Counted from the stretch's first letter, positions 1 to 7,030 are shown. The stretch is 15,546 nucleotides of DNA from Rhizorhapis sp. SPR117 (GCF_021742065.1 NZ_JAKKIE010000071.1:1-15546); one strand, 5' to 3'. Numbers and translations: made by a program. The notes: generated from the letters alone by a model not told the origin.

Positions 1-2
1 CC

Positions 3-1385
3 GCATCGCGGGACATACAAATACTAGGGTCACTTCTCGATGAAAATCCCGGGTCAACTCTCAGCGGTAATCAACACTTTACCTCCATCAACGATTTGAA
101 GGCCGATGGAGCCATGATGATTGAGTCGGGTTCAGGAGTGCGCGTCCGCGATATTAACGGCAAGGAATATATCGACGGAATGGCCGGCCTGTGGTGCGTG
201 AACCTTGGCTATGGGCGCAAGGAAATTTCCGATGCGATTACACGGCAGAGCGAGAAACTGTCGTTCTTTCATACCTTCAACGGCATGAGTACCGATGTCG
301 TGGGCGAATGCGCCGAGGCGCTGCTGGCGCGCGCGCCAGTGCCGATGTCACGCGTCTTTTTCGGCACTTCGGGGAGCGATGCGAACGAAACGCAGCTCAA
401 GCTCATCTGGGTTTACAACAACCTGCGCGGCTTGCCTAACAAGAAGAAGGTGATCGCTCGCTGGAACGCCTATCACGGTTCTGGCGTGGCTACTGCCAGC
501 CTGACCGGCCTGCCGGGCATGCATACGCTTTTCGACTTGCCCAAAGGCCCGATCCTGCATGTCAGTGCGCCCTATTATTATCGTAAAGCGCCCGATGGAA
601 TGTCCGAGCGCGAATTCTCCCGCCAGCTCGCCAAGGAGCTGGAGGATCTGATTGAGCGTGAGGGTGCCGATACGATCGCCGCATTTTTCGCCGAAGCGGT
701 GATGGGTGCTGGCGGGCTGATCCCGCCGCCCGAAGGCTATTTCGAGGAGATCATGCCAATCCTCAAGAAGAACGACATTCTGCTCGTCGCCGACGAGGTG
801 GTTTCGGGCTTTGGTCGGCTTGGCACCTATTGGGGCTGCCAGACATACGGCTATGAACCCGACCTCATCACATCGGCCAAGGGCGTCACTTCGGGCTATT
901 TCCCGATGTCGGCAGTTTTCATTTCGCCCAAAGTTTGGAACGTTCTCGAAACCGGTGCGGATCAGATTGGCGTCTTCGGTCATGGCTACACCTATTCGGC
1001 ACATCCCGTTGGAGCAGCCGCAGCGCTTGCAGCGCTTAAGCTAATCGACGAATTGAAGGTGGTTGAAAATGTCGCTGATGTCGGTCCTTACATGATGCAG
1101 GGTCTACGTGACCGTTTGGGTCAGCATCCTCATGTCGGGGATATTCGCGGCAAAGGTTTGATGCTCGGCATCGAGCTGATGAAAGATCGCGGCACCAAGG
1201 AAACTTTCCCTGCTGCAAACCGGACAGGTCGTCAGGTTTTGAAGGCTGCTGCTGAACGTGGCCTGATCACGCGCGCACTGGGCGATACGCTGGTCTTTGC
1301 GCCGCCGCTTGTAATCAACCGGGGCGAAGCTGACGAGATTGTGGACAAGTTTGCGCTGGCTGTGGATGACGTTTTGAAATCCTGA
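3..1385 (+). CDS. Class III omega-aminotransferase, PLP-dependent (5' partial)
   Basis: Fold-type I PLP aminotransferase that moves an amino group from an omega-amino acid or amine to a keto acid, usually pyruvate. The frame stays open to the left edge, reading ASRDIQILG then QHFTSINDLKADGA. That resembles the N-terminal part of this family upstream of the DGMAGLWCVNLGYGR motif, so the TTG at 96 is not the true start and the gene begins outside the window. Visible hallmarks are FGTSGSDANE (phosphate-binding region), RWNAYHGS, ADEVVSGFGR (Asp codon 792-794, cofactor pyridine N) and SAKGVTSGY, whose Lys codon at 879-881 is the Schiff-base lysine. The overall pattern recalls the Chromobacterium violaceum and beta-alanine:pyruvate transaminase group. 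The substrate cannot be told from sequence. An MFS transporter follows about 60 bp downstream and could move a related substrate, but a strong hairpin lies between them. Confidence 0.93.
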   Translation, partial: ASRDIQILGSLLDENPGSTLSGNQHFTSINDLKADGAMMIESGSGVRVRDINGKEYIDGMAGLWCVNLGYGRKEISDAITRQSEKLSFFHTFNGMSTDVVGECAEALLARAPVPMSRVFFGTSGSDANETQLKLIWVYNNLRGLPNKKKVIARWNAYHGSGVATASLTGLPGMHTLFDLPKGPILHVSAPYYYRKAPDGMSEREFSRQLAKELEDLIEREGADTIAAFFAEAVMGAGGLIPPPEGYFEEIMPILKKNDILLVADEVVSGFGRLGTYWGCQTYGYEPDLITSAKGVTSGYFPMSAVFISPKVWNVLETGADQIGVFGHGYTYSAHPVGAAAALAALKLIDELKVVENVADVGPYMMQGLRDRLGQHPHVGDIRGKGLMLGIELMKDRGTKETFPAANRTGRQVLKAAAERGLITRALGDTLVFAPPLVINRGEADEIVDKFALAVDDVLKS

Positions 1386-1393
1386 TCGCACTG

Positions 1394-1420
1394 GGGCCGC
1401 CCGAAGTGTTCGGGCGGCTC
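1394..1420 (+). terminator. Strong hairpin after the aminotransferase gene
   Basis: GCCGCCCGAA at 1396-1405 and TTCGGGCGGC at 1409-1418 form a perfect 10-bp stem with a GTG loop, extendable by a G-U and a G-C pair to 1394-1420. It starts 8 bp past the stop codon, the usual place for a terminator. No T tract follows, so termination is inferred. It could instead be an mRNA-stabilising or attenuating structure ahead of the transporter gene. Confidence 0.5.
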
Positions 1421-1448
1421 ATAACAAAGACCTTGGGTGGGGTGCGAC

Positions 1449-2636
1449 ATGGAACTTAATACAGCCATCTCCGGCATGGCTACTGCGGAAGAAGGCACAG
1501 AACGCCTCAGCCGAGATGGCCTGGTTAGTGCAATATTGGTTGCCCTGGTAGGCGCTGTCGTGATCTTCATAACGCCAGGATTTCTGGCCATCGTGGCCCA
1601 AAAAACCGGGTTCGACAACGATCAGCTGGGCTATCTGGCGGCCTGGGATATCAACGCCATGGGCGTCACTATAGGTATCAGTACCTTTGCCTTGGCCAAG
1701 GTTCGTTGGCGTCTGGCTGTCGGACTTGGCCTGGCGTTAATAATAATCGGAAATCTTTTGACTGCGGCGGTCATCAGCTTTCCGGCGATGGCGGCGGCGC
1801 GGGTCGTTGCCGGGGCGGGAGAGGGAATTGCAATCGGGTTTTCATTCGCGGCGCTGGGTCGGGCGAAGAATCCTGATCGGGCCTTTGCAATATATCTGGT
1901 TGCCGGAGCCTTGCTCAGTACCGCCTTTCTCTACTCGCTTCCGGCGGTCATGGCAGACTTCAGGCCAAGCACAATTTTCATTGCCAATGCAGGACTCGCC
2001 GCGCTGGTGTTGCTTTCGCTGCGGGCCTTTCCCGATGGTAGCAAGGACGAGCCGGACATATTCGCGGCTGGCGGCGGAAAGCTTGACCTGCGCGTTGCAT
2101 CCGGTGCTCTGCTCGGGGTGTTTCTGCTGTTCTTCGCGATGGGTGCGGTGTGGAGCTATGCCGAACGGATCGGCCAGTTAAGCCGATTAACGGATGACTC
2201 CATTGCCAATGGATTGTCGATCGGGACTATGGCCGGTGTTGTCGGCGCGGGTCTGGCCGGTATCCTGCCGCGCCGCTGGGGGCGAAGCTTGCCTCTGGTG
2301 TTCAGCGGTGCGGTCGGTACCGTCAGCTTCCTGATGTTTCGTGATCAAGTTACGTCCAGCGCCTTCATCCTGGCCTGCGCGATGATGCTGTTCAGCTGGA
2401 ACTTTGCGCAACCGCTTCTGTCGGGGATTTGTTCGGAGGCCTGTAGCCGTGGACGCGTGGTGTGCGCGATGGCGTCGATCCAGACGTTCGGCACCGGGCT
2501 TGGACCGGCAGCTGCGGCGGCCACCCTGGTCACCGGATCGTTCACCGTGATGATCTATGCCGCCAGTTTTGTGCTGGCGCTGAGCATTGTGGTCACAATC
2601 GCCACGACGCGTTGGGGGCAGCAGAACCCTGTCTGA
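1449..2636 (+). CDS. MFS-type membrane transporter
   Basis: Inner-membrane secondary transporter of the major facilitator type, 395 residues. I chose the ATG at 1449 over the upstream GTG at 1437 because a purine-rich stretch (GGGTGGGG, about 1435-1442) sits 7-8 nt before it. After a short polar N-terminus it shows a run of hydrophobic helices consistent with 10-12 spans, for example around SAILVALVGAVVIFITPGFL, GLALIIIGNLLTAAVISF, GALLGVFLLFFAMGAVWS and FVLALSIVVTIATT. A polar loop (PDGSKDEPDIFAAGGGKLD) near the middle fits the cytoplasmic link between two six-helix halves. No substrate-specific motif was recognised. The aminotransferase upstream suggests uptake or export of an amine, amino acid or carboxylate; that is context only. 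Confidence 0.82.
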   Translation: MELNTAISGMATAEEGTERLSRDGLVSAILVALVGAVVIFITPGFLAIVAQKTGFDNDQLGYLAAWDINAMGVTIGISTFALAKVRWRLAVGLGLALIIIGNLLTAAVISFPAMAAARVVAGAGEGIAIGFSFAALGRAKNPDRAFAIYLVAGALLSTAFLYSLPAVMADFRPSTIFIANAGLAALVLLSLRAFPDGSKDEPDIFAAGGGKLDLRVASGALLGVFLLFFAMGAVWSYAERIGQLSRLTDDSIANGLSIGTMAGVVGAGLAGILPRRWGRSLPLVFSGAVGTVSFLMFRDQVTSSAFILACAMMLFSWNFAQPLLSGICSEACSRGRVVCAMASIQTFGTGLGPAAAAATLVTGSFTVMIYAASFVLALSIVVTIATTRWGQQNPV

Positions 2637-2668
2637 TCAGGTCATGTTCTGCGAGGCGCGCGCAAATG

Positions 2669-2688
2669 GGGTAGTGTCTCAGTTTGAA
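2669..2688 (+). repeat. Left terminal inverted repeat of the 292-bp element
   Basis: A 20-bp sequence matched without mismatch by the reverse complement of 2941-2960. On the minus strand it also supplies the stop codon (TGA at 2681-2679) of the internal open frame. Confidence 0.85.
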
Positions 2689-2882
2689 TTTTTGGGCTCT
2701 TGGGGGTGCAATTCGTTATACACGCGCCATTCTGCGGGATCGTCTAGCCGAGCTGACGGCTCCCAATAAGGAGCCTTGTCCCGCCGGTCTGCTGCGTAAA
2801 CCTGCACCCAAGTTTTTCCGGTTGCAGAATCTAGCAGGATCGTCCCCTCGTCACTCGGATGAACGCTATAGCGCCCATTCAT
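2679..2882 (-). CDS. Small hypothetical protein inside the 292-bp element
   Basis: An open frame fills almost the whole element. From the ATG at 2882 it gives 67 residues; from a TTG inside the right terminal repeat (2945) it gives 88. The sequence MNGRYSVHPSDEGTILLDS followed by ATGKTWVQVY has the beta-rich G-R-Y ... D-x-x-T-G-K-T-W pattern seen in many small bacterial proteins of unknown role. This suggests once-functional coding sequence and not chance. The longer form contains SSRACSSDPP before the Met, which could be a remnant of a lipoprotein-like N-terminus (speculative). No good ribosome binding site precedes either start. It may be a captured gene fragment that is no longer expressed. 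Function unknown. Confidence 0.4.
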   Translation of the reverse strand: MNGRYSVHPSDEGTILLDSATGKTWVQVYAADRRDKAPYWEPSARLDDPAEWRVYNELHPQEPKNSN

Positions 2883-2940
2883 GGGTTGAGGCGGGTCCGA
2901 ACTACATGCCCGGCTGGATGCGATAGAGGATTGGTCAAAT

Positions 2941-2960
2941 TTCAAACTGAGACACTACCC
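2941..2960 (-). repeat. Right terminal inverted repeat of the 292-bp element
   Basis: Exact reverse complement of 2669-2688. It contains a TTG at 2945-2943 on the minus strand, the furthest upstream possible start of the internal open frame. A TAG in the same frame lies just outside it within the repeat. Confidence 0.85.
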
Positions 2961-3434
2961 TGCTTCCCGACGGCTTGGGATTGACCGCGGCATTGCGGAG
3001 CTGATGCTCAACTACAAGAGAGCGAATCGGGGCTTCGAACGACTCCTATATTGGCGACCTGAGACGCAGCCTGAGGATGGCATCTCGGCGCCCAATTCCC
3101 AATCGTTCAAGACTGATCCAGGGCTCGCCGAAGTGATTCTACCAGCATATGAACATTCGTTTATGCGGCTGTGCGGCACAGTCTGCATCGGTTCATCGCA
3201 GGATGCACTCGAATTACCCGTACAACCACCGGAGTTGTCGGGCGTGTTCATGTCCCCGAAAGGTTGGCCTGAACACGAAGAAAGTCCATGAGGTTCAGGT
3301 GCAGCTACATGCCGCACATTTAACGAAGCGAGATGGAGGGTTCTGACAGCCGGATACGCCATTACAGGGGCGGCTGTCGGACGAGAAGCTGCGATCGCGC
3401 AGGCCCGGCTGATCGAGTTTGAAGGAGTCGCACA
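2961..3434. other. Intergenic stretch, no supported gene
   Basis: About 470 bp between the inverted-repeat element and the OmpA-like gene. A + frame is open from the element boundary to 3291 (MLNYKRANRGFERLLYW... from the ATG at 3004). It has no recognisable domain, no ribosome binding site and a composition unlike the flanking genes, so I do not call it a gene. It may be decayed coding DNA. An 8-bp inverted repeat (GACAGCCG 3345-3352 / CGGCTGTC 3371-3378) lies close upstream of the OmpA-like gene. Confidence 0.45.
3345..3378. repeat. Inverted repeat upstream of the OmpA-like gene
   Basis: GACAGCCG at 3345-3352 pairs perfectly with CGGCTGTC at 3371-3378 across an 18-nt loop, about 57 bp before the ATG at 3435. 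It could be an operator or a 5'-UTR stem-loop. An 8-bp match of this kind can also arise by chance. Confidence 0.3.
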
Positions 3435-4313
3435 ATGAGTATCATTTCCAGAAGTCCAAGAGTTTTGTTATTGCTTGCCATGCTTACCGGGCCAGCGTCG
3501 GCCAGCTTGGCTCAGCAGCCGCAGGACTCGCCCGAGTCCGATCTCTCGGCGTCCTATAGCTCGCCTTCGCCTGAAGCGGCTGAGACGACCGAAGGGCCTG
3601 AGATCGAAGGCATCATCTCCGCACGTAGCGGCGATCAGGTGCAAGTCACAAGCGCCGACGGCACCAACACAGTTGTCGCCGTCAACGATGCCACCCGTAT
3701 CAAATCCAGCGGGGGTTTTTTGGGTCTCGATCGCGATCAGCTTGCCGCAGACTCGCTGCTCAACGGCCTGCCGGTTACCGTCAAGACATTGCAGTCGGGC
3801 GGTAGCCTGGTGGCAAGTCAGATCGATCTCAAGAACAAGGACCTCAAAACCGCATCGATGATCCGTACCGGCACTGCGCAGGGCTTTGCTGAACAGACTG
3901 CGGCAACGGAAGCGCTGCGCGGCCGCATGGGTGATATCGATCAGTATAATGTCAAAAGCACGACGAACGTGAACTTCGATTTTGGCAAGGCGGTGCTGTC
4001 AGCTCAGGCGAAAAACGATCTCTGCGCCACGGCAACCACCGCCGAGGCGATGGATAACGCGCTGCTACTTGTCGTTGGCTACACCGATTCGACAGGAAGC
4101 GAGGAATTCAACCAGGTGCTGAGCGAAAAGCGAGCCGGTCGCGTCGTCAATTATCTTCAGCAGGCCTGCGGCTGGAAACCCTATCGCATGCTTACCCCCA
4201 CCGGCATGTCCGAAGCGGACCCGTTAGCGGACAATGAAACCGTCGAAGGCAAGGCACAGAACCGCCGCGTTTCGGTGAATGTCCTGGTCAGCAAGGGCCT
4301 TGACGGTCTGTGA
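3435..4313 (+). CDS. Secreted OmpA-C-domain protein
   Basis: Envelope protein of 292 residues, probably anchored to peptidoglycan. The start is the ATG at 3435 with AAGGAG at 3422-3427, 7 nt upstream. Residues 1 to about 26 form a Sec signal peptide (RSPRVLLLLAMLTGPASASLA), followed by a low-complexity Ser/Pro/Glu stretch. Residues about 56-135 look like a small beta domain of the DUF5666 kind (IEGIISARSGDQVQVTSADG ... VASQIDL). Residues about 175-287 are an OmpA-like C-terminal domain: NVNFDFGKAVLS, then VVGYTDSTGSEEFNQVLSEK, ending in AQNRRVSVNV, which carries the conserved Asp and Arg that bind diaminopimelate in this family. There is no N-terminal beta-barrel, so it is not a classical OmpA porin. 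It stands alone, with a hairpin directly after it and chemotaxis genes further on. It has no PomB/MotB transmembrane helix, so it is not a flagellar stator. Confidence 0.85.
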   Translation: MSIISRSPRVLLLLAMLTGPASASLAQQPQDSPESDLSASYSSPSPEAAETTEGPEIEGIISARSGDQVQVTSADGTNTVVAVNDATRIKSSGGFLGLDRDQLAADSLLNGLPVTVKTLQSGGSLVASQIDLKNKDLKTASMIRTGTAQGFAEQTAATEALRGRMGDIDQYNVKSTTNVNFDFGKAVLSAQAKNDLCATATTAEAMDNALLLVVGYTDSTGSEEFNQVLSEKRAGRVVNYLQQACGWKPYRMLTPTGMSEADPLADNETVEGKAQNRRVSVNVLVSKGLDGL

Positions 4314-4319
4314 GACGCG

Positions 4320-4342
4320 CGGGGTGGGCAAAGCCCACCCCG
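4320..4342 (+). terminator. Strong hairpin after the OmpA-like gene
   Basis: GGGGTGGGC at 4321-4329 and GCCCACCCC at 4333-4341 pair perfectly around an AAA loop, with C4320-G4342 as a tenth pair. It begins 7 bp past the TGA. No T tract follows, so factor-independent termination is likely but not certain. Confidence 0.55.
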
Positions 4343-4633
4343 GGCTCCGATACGTTCTATGCGGACATTTCAAGGCACGTCCGCGATGAATGGCGTCAAG
4401 CAGCAGGGCTTTTCTTGCCCTCCAACGGTTCGTCACAGGTTTGTTCAATGCGACACTGGCGCGTTGTCGGTTGTTTCGCGTCATCATAGAGCCATGAAGC
4501 GACGCATTTCTGCAGCCGCCGACAGAGCCGCCGTTCCCGGCCCAAACCGTACCCACGAGCTCCGTGCGGCCGGAAGCGCGCTCGTCGCAACGGCGCGATG
4601 GGAACCGCTGGCAAGGCGCGTCGTTTCCCGACC
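4343..4633. other. Intergenic stretch, nothing recognised
   Basis: About 290 bp between the hairpin and the small membrane protein gene. Several frames are open on both strands because of the high GC content, but none gives a protein with a recognisable motif or a ribosome binding site. I see no clear promoter, RNA gene or repeat in it. Confidence 0.4.
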
Positions 4634-5119
4634 ATGGCTCAGACGTTGCAAATCGCCTCATTGTTGCTGGTTGCTGTCGCTTGGGCGCTCGCCTTCGCGC
4701 ACGCCGCTGAATATCCGGGCAAGATGCGGCTTGAGCGGAACGACTATTACGTGGTCCAGACGATCTACTATCCGGGCTTCACGCTGGGTGGTGCAAGCGA
4801 GCCGCTGGCGATCGCGGCGCTCGCCGTGCTGCTCGCCTTCGTCCCCTTCGAAAGCGCAGATTTCTGGTTGGTAGGCCTGGCACTGGTCGCAACCGTCGCC
4901 ACGCAGGCGATCTTTTGGATCACGACCCAGCCAGTGAACCGGGTTTGGGTCAGGGAATTGAAGCTCGGCAAGACGGGCGGGCGCTTCTTTGCGCCCGATG
5001 CGCGCTCCGTGTCGGGCGATTGGATGAAGCTTCGCGACCGCTGGGAAGCATCGCATCTCGCGCGCGCCGCTCTGATGTCGGTCGCACTGATCGCGCTCGT
5101 GGTCGCAGTCGCACTGTAG
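4634..5119 (+). CDS. Small four-helix membrane protein, DUF1772-like
   Basis: Inner-membrane protein of 161 residues with four predicted helices: near the N-terminus (TLQIASLLLVAVAWALAFAH), ASEPLAIAALAVLLAFVPF, FWLVGLALVATVATQAIFWI and LARAALMSVALIALVVAVAL. The layout and the pieces EYPGKM and TTQPVNRVWV resemble DUF1772/anthrone-oxygenase-like membrane proteins, whose bacterial role is mostly unknown. I chose the ATG at 4634 because it places the first helix close to the N-terminus. The in-frame ATG at 4598 would add 12 basic residues. Neither start has a strong Shine-Dalgarno sequence; AAGGCG at 4612-4617 is the nearest candidate. No link with the neighbouring genes is evident. Confidence 0.68.
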   Translation: MAQTLQIASLLLVAVAWALAFAHAAEYPGKMRLERNDYYVVQTIYYPGFTLGGASEPLAIAALAVLLAFVPFESADFWLVGLALVATVATQAIFWITTQPVNRVWVRELKLGKTGGRFFAPDARSVSGDWMKLRDRWEASHLARAALMSVALIALVVAVAL

Positions 5120-5287
5120 TGGACTTGTAACGGATTTGCCATCACGCGCAACTGCATCGAGATCATGTTCCGGTGCCTCAGCGACCGGCAACGCATCGCC
5201 GACGTTACGACAGATGCCCAACCGCATTCCTTTCCGCTGGCGCTCCCGCTCTCGCTACCTTCCTCTTCTGGTTGTGAGTCCTAACCC

Positions 5288-5314
5288 TAAAACTTTGTTC
5301 CCACAGGTCGATTT
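5288..5314 (+). promoter_or_regulatory. Sigma-28 (FliA)-like promoter upstream of the chemotaxis operon
   Basis: TAAAACTT at 5288-5295 and GTCGATTT at 5307-5314 are 11 nt apart, the spacing of the flagellar sigma-28 consensus TAAAGTTT-N11-GCCGATAA; 6 of 8 and 5 of 8 bases match. It lies about 115 bp before the start of the first MCP gene. Similarity is by eye and unproven. A second match precedes the next MCP gene. Confidence 0.45.
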
Positions 5315-5412
5315 AGTGGTGGAGGTCTGCAAATGCGCGTTCGTGTGCGTAAGCGGCATCCTCAGCATTATATAGCGATCTGCTCCGGCGTCCTGTCGAG
5401 GCAGGGCGGTCC

Positions 5413-5418
5413 AGAGGG
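5413..5418 (+). promoter_or_regulatory. Ribosome binding site deciding the first MCP start
   Basis: AGAGGG at 5413-5418 is 10 nt before the ATG at 5429. This favours that start over the in-frame upstream codon at 5333, whose extra 32 residues are basic and unlike an MCP N-terminus. A second in-frame ATG at 5447 is possible. Confidence 0.55.
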
Positions 5419-5428
5419 AAATGGCATA

Positions 5429-6919
5429 ATGATAACATGGTTCGCAATGAAAGCGCCGCTTCGGCAGAAGTTGGCGGTGGCCTTCGGTTTTTTCTCCGCT
5501 TTGCTGTTCACGGTCGCATTTGCGACTTATCTGGCGCAGGGCCACCTGGCCGATGCCATCATGACGAAGGATATGGCAGCCGTTCAAACCGTCTATGACG
5601 GCATGTTTGGCTGGGCCTGGATCATTTCGGGCATGGGCGTCCTTATCGGTGTTTGTGCCGCCTGGTATCTGAGCAAGGTCATTGCCGACCCACTGGTGTC
5701 CATTGTCACGGACGTTGAATTGATTGCCAAGGGTAATACCGGGGTCGTCATCGGCCGGACTGAATATGAAGATTGCGTCGGCCGACTTGCCCGCGCCATA
5801 ACTATGGTCCGCGATCAGGCCGTCGGGCGCGAGCAGACGGCGGTACAGGACAATGAAGGCCAGCGTGCCATTGTCATGGCTTTGGGTGATGGTTTGCAAC
5901 GCCTCGCCATGGGCGAAATCGACCATCAGATCACCACTCCATTTCCCCCGGAATTTGAAAAGCTGCGTATCGATTATAACAAAGCGACTTCCGAACTGCG
6001 CAAGATGTTGCTTGCCGTGAGGGAGTCGGCGGATAGCATCAACAACGGCTCTGGCGAAATCAGCTCAGCGACGGAGGATCTTTCGCGCCGGACCGAGCAG
6101 CAGGCTGCTGCGCTTGAAGAAACTGCCGCTGCCACCAACGAAGTCACATCGGGCGTTCGGGAAATCGCACAGAGGGCGGGCAGCGCCAATCTGGCGGTCA
6201 ACGAAGCGCATAACGAGGCGACCGAAGGCGGTCAAACCGTATCGCGCGCCGTTACCGCAATGGATCAGATCGAAAAGTCCGCACAGGAAATTACACAAAT
6301 CATCAATGTCATCGACGGCATTGCTTTTCAGACCAATCTGCTGGCGCTCAATGCCGGGGTTGAGGCTGCCCGCGCGGGTGATGCGGGCAAGGGGTTCGCG
6401 GTTGTCGCCAACGAAGTGCGCGCGCTGGCGCAGCGATCGGCAGATGCTGCGCGAGACATCAAGACGCTGATCACTACCAGTTCCCAGCAGGTCGAAAGCG
6501 GCGTGCATCTGGTCGGGCGGACGGGCGAAATGCTGGAGCGGATCGTGTCCAAGGTTGGTGAAGTACGCCGCCTTATCAATGAGATCTCCGCTTCGACCGA
6601 AAACCAGGCCGCGAACCTGCAGCAGGTGAACGGTGCGGTCGGCGATATGGATCGCAGCACGCAGCAGAACGCCGCGATGGTGGAAGAAAGCACCGCCGCC
6701 GCGCGAAGCCTTGCCTCGGAAGCGCATGAACTGCTGAAACTGGTCAGTCATTTCCATGTGACGAAGGGCGAGCGGGCGCGGCCCGCGCTTGCCCAGCCAA
6801 AAGCTGCCGCCCCGGCGCCCAGGCCAAAGGCGGCTCCGCGCCGCCCCGCCGCGACCGTCATTCAGGGCAATATGGCGCTCAAGGCCCAGCCGGCCGACGA
6901 CGACTGGGAAGAGTTTTGA
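5429..6919 (+). CDS. Methyl-accepting chemotaxis protein, transmembrane, with C-terminal DWEEF pentapeptide
   Basis: Chemoreceptor of 496 residues from the ATG at 5429. Two helices (about 15-37 and 62-82) enclose an outer loop of only about 24 residues, too small for a normal ligand-binding domain. HAMP-like segments follow (about 82-135 and 148-200; the second contains LAMGEIDHQI), then the signalling coiled coil from about 205 to 440. Its tip, DGIAFQTNLLALNAGVEAAR, is the highly conserved CheA/CheW contact. The tail is a Pro/Ala-rich linker ending in DDDWEEF. The last five residues, DWEEF, fit the xWxxF docking signal for CheR (NWETF in E. coli Tsr/Tar, GWEEF in the Pseudomonas Aer2/McpB receptor). 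Glu/Gln-rich helix positions, such as EQQAAALEETAAA, are candidate methylation sites. It is first in the che cluster, behind a sigma-28-like promoter. Confidence 0.93.
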   Translation: MITWFAMKAPLRQKLAVAFGFFSALLFTVAFATYLAQGHLADAIMTKDMAAVQTVYDGMFGWAWIISGMGVLIGVCAAWYLSKVIADPLVSIVTDVELIAKGNTGVVIGRTEYEDCVGRLARAITMVRDQAVGREQTAVQDNEGQRAIVMALGDGLQRLAMGEIDHQITTPFPPEFEKLRIDYNKATSELRKMLLAVRESADSINNGSGEISSATEDLSRRTEQQAAALEETAAATNEVTSGVREIAQRAGSANLAVNEAHNEATEGGQTVSRAVTAMDQIEKSAQEITQIINVIDGIAFQTNLLALNAGVEAARAGDAGKGFAVVANEVRALAQRSADAARDIKTLITTSSQQVESGVHLVGRTGEMLERIVSKVGEVRRLINEISASTENQAANLQQVNGAVGDMDRSTQQNAAMVEESTAAARSLASEAHELLKLVSHFHVTKGERARPALAQPKAAAPAPRPKAAPRRPAATVIQGNMALKAQPADDDWEEF

Positions 6920-6973
6920 TGCAGGCGAAGACGGGGCGAGCATGACGCTCCGTTCTTCCCTTCAACCTTTGCC

Positions 6974-7000
6974 TCAATCAATTGCCCGACATGCCGTTAT
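6974..7000 (+). promoter_or_regulatory. Second sigma-28-like promoter, before the globin-coupled MCP gene
   Basis: TCAA at 6974-6977 is followed after exactly 15 nt by GCCGTTAT at 6993-7000. The flagellar sigma-28 consensus is TAAA-N15-GCCGATAA, so the -10 matches 6 of 8 including the GCCG core. It is about 30 bp before the ATG at 7031 and would allow separate expression of this gene and those downstream. Confidence 0.45.
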
Positions 7001-7030
7001 CACCATTAACGACGCAAAAATGGATGTGAC

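Larger units (their letters stand above)
2669..2960. mobile_element. MITE-like 292-bp element with 20-bp terminal inverted repeats
   Basis: GGGTAGTGTCTCAGTTTGAA at 2669-2688 is repeated as its exact reverse complement at 2941-2960. Similarity continues imperfectly inward (ATTTTTG against ATTTG). The interior is too small for a transposase and holds one minus-strand open frame. This is the structure of a non-autonomous, transposase-less insertion element or an internally deleted IS. No convincing longer target duplication is present: the 8 bp on either side differ (CGCAAATG against TGCTTCCC), with only a TG on both sides. The parent IS family was not identified. Confidence 0.72.

Noticed and set aside
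96..98. TTG at 96 as start of the aminotransferase
   Set aside because: The frame is open to the left edge, and the upstream residues match the N-terminal part of the family, so the gene begins outside the window.
2661..2968. Target-site duplication around the 292-bp element
   Set aside because: The 8 bp on each side differ; only a TG is shared, which is not meaningful.
3435..4313. OmpA-C protein as a MotB/PomB flagellar stator because of the nearby che genes
   Set aside because: It has a cleavable signal peptide and lacks the N-terminal transmembrane helix with the proton-binding Asp; no MotA/PomA partner is adjacent.
4359..4661. Open frames on both strands between the OmpA-like and DUF1772-like genes
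   Set aside because: They overlap each other, are rich in Arg and Pro, and have no domain or ribosome binding site.
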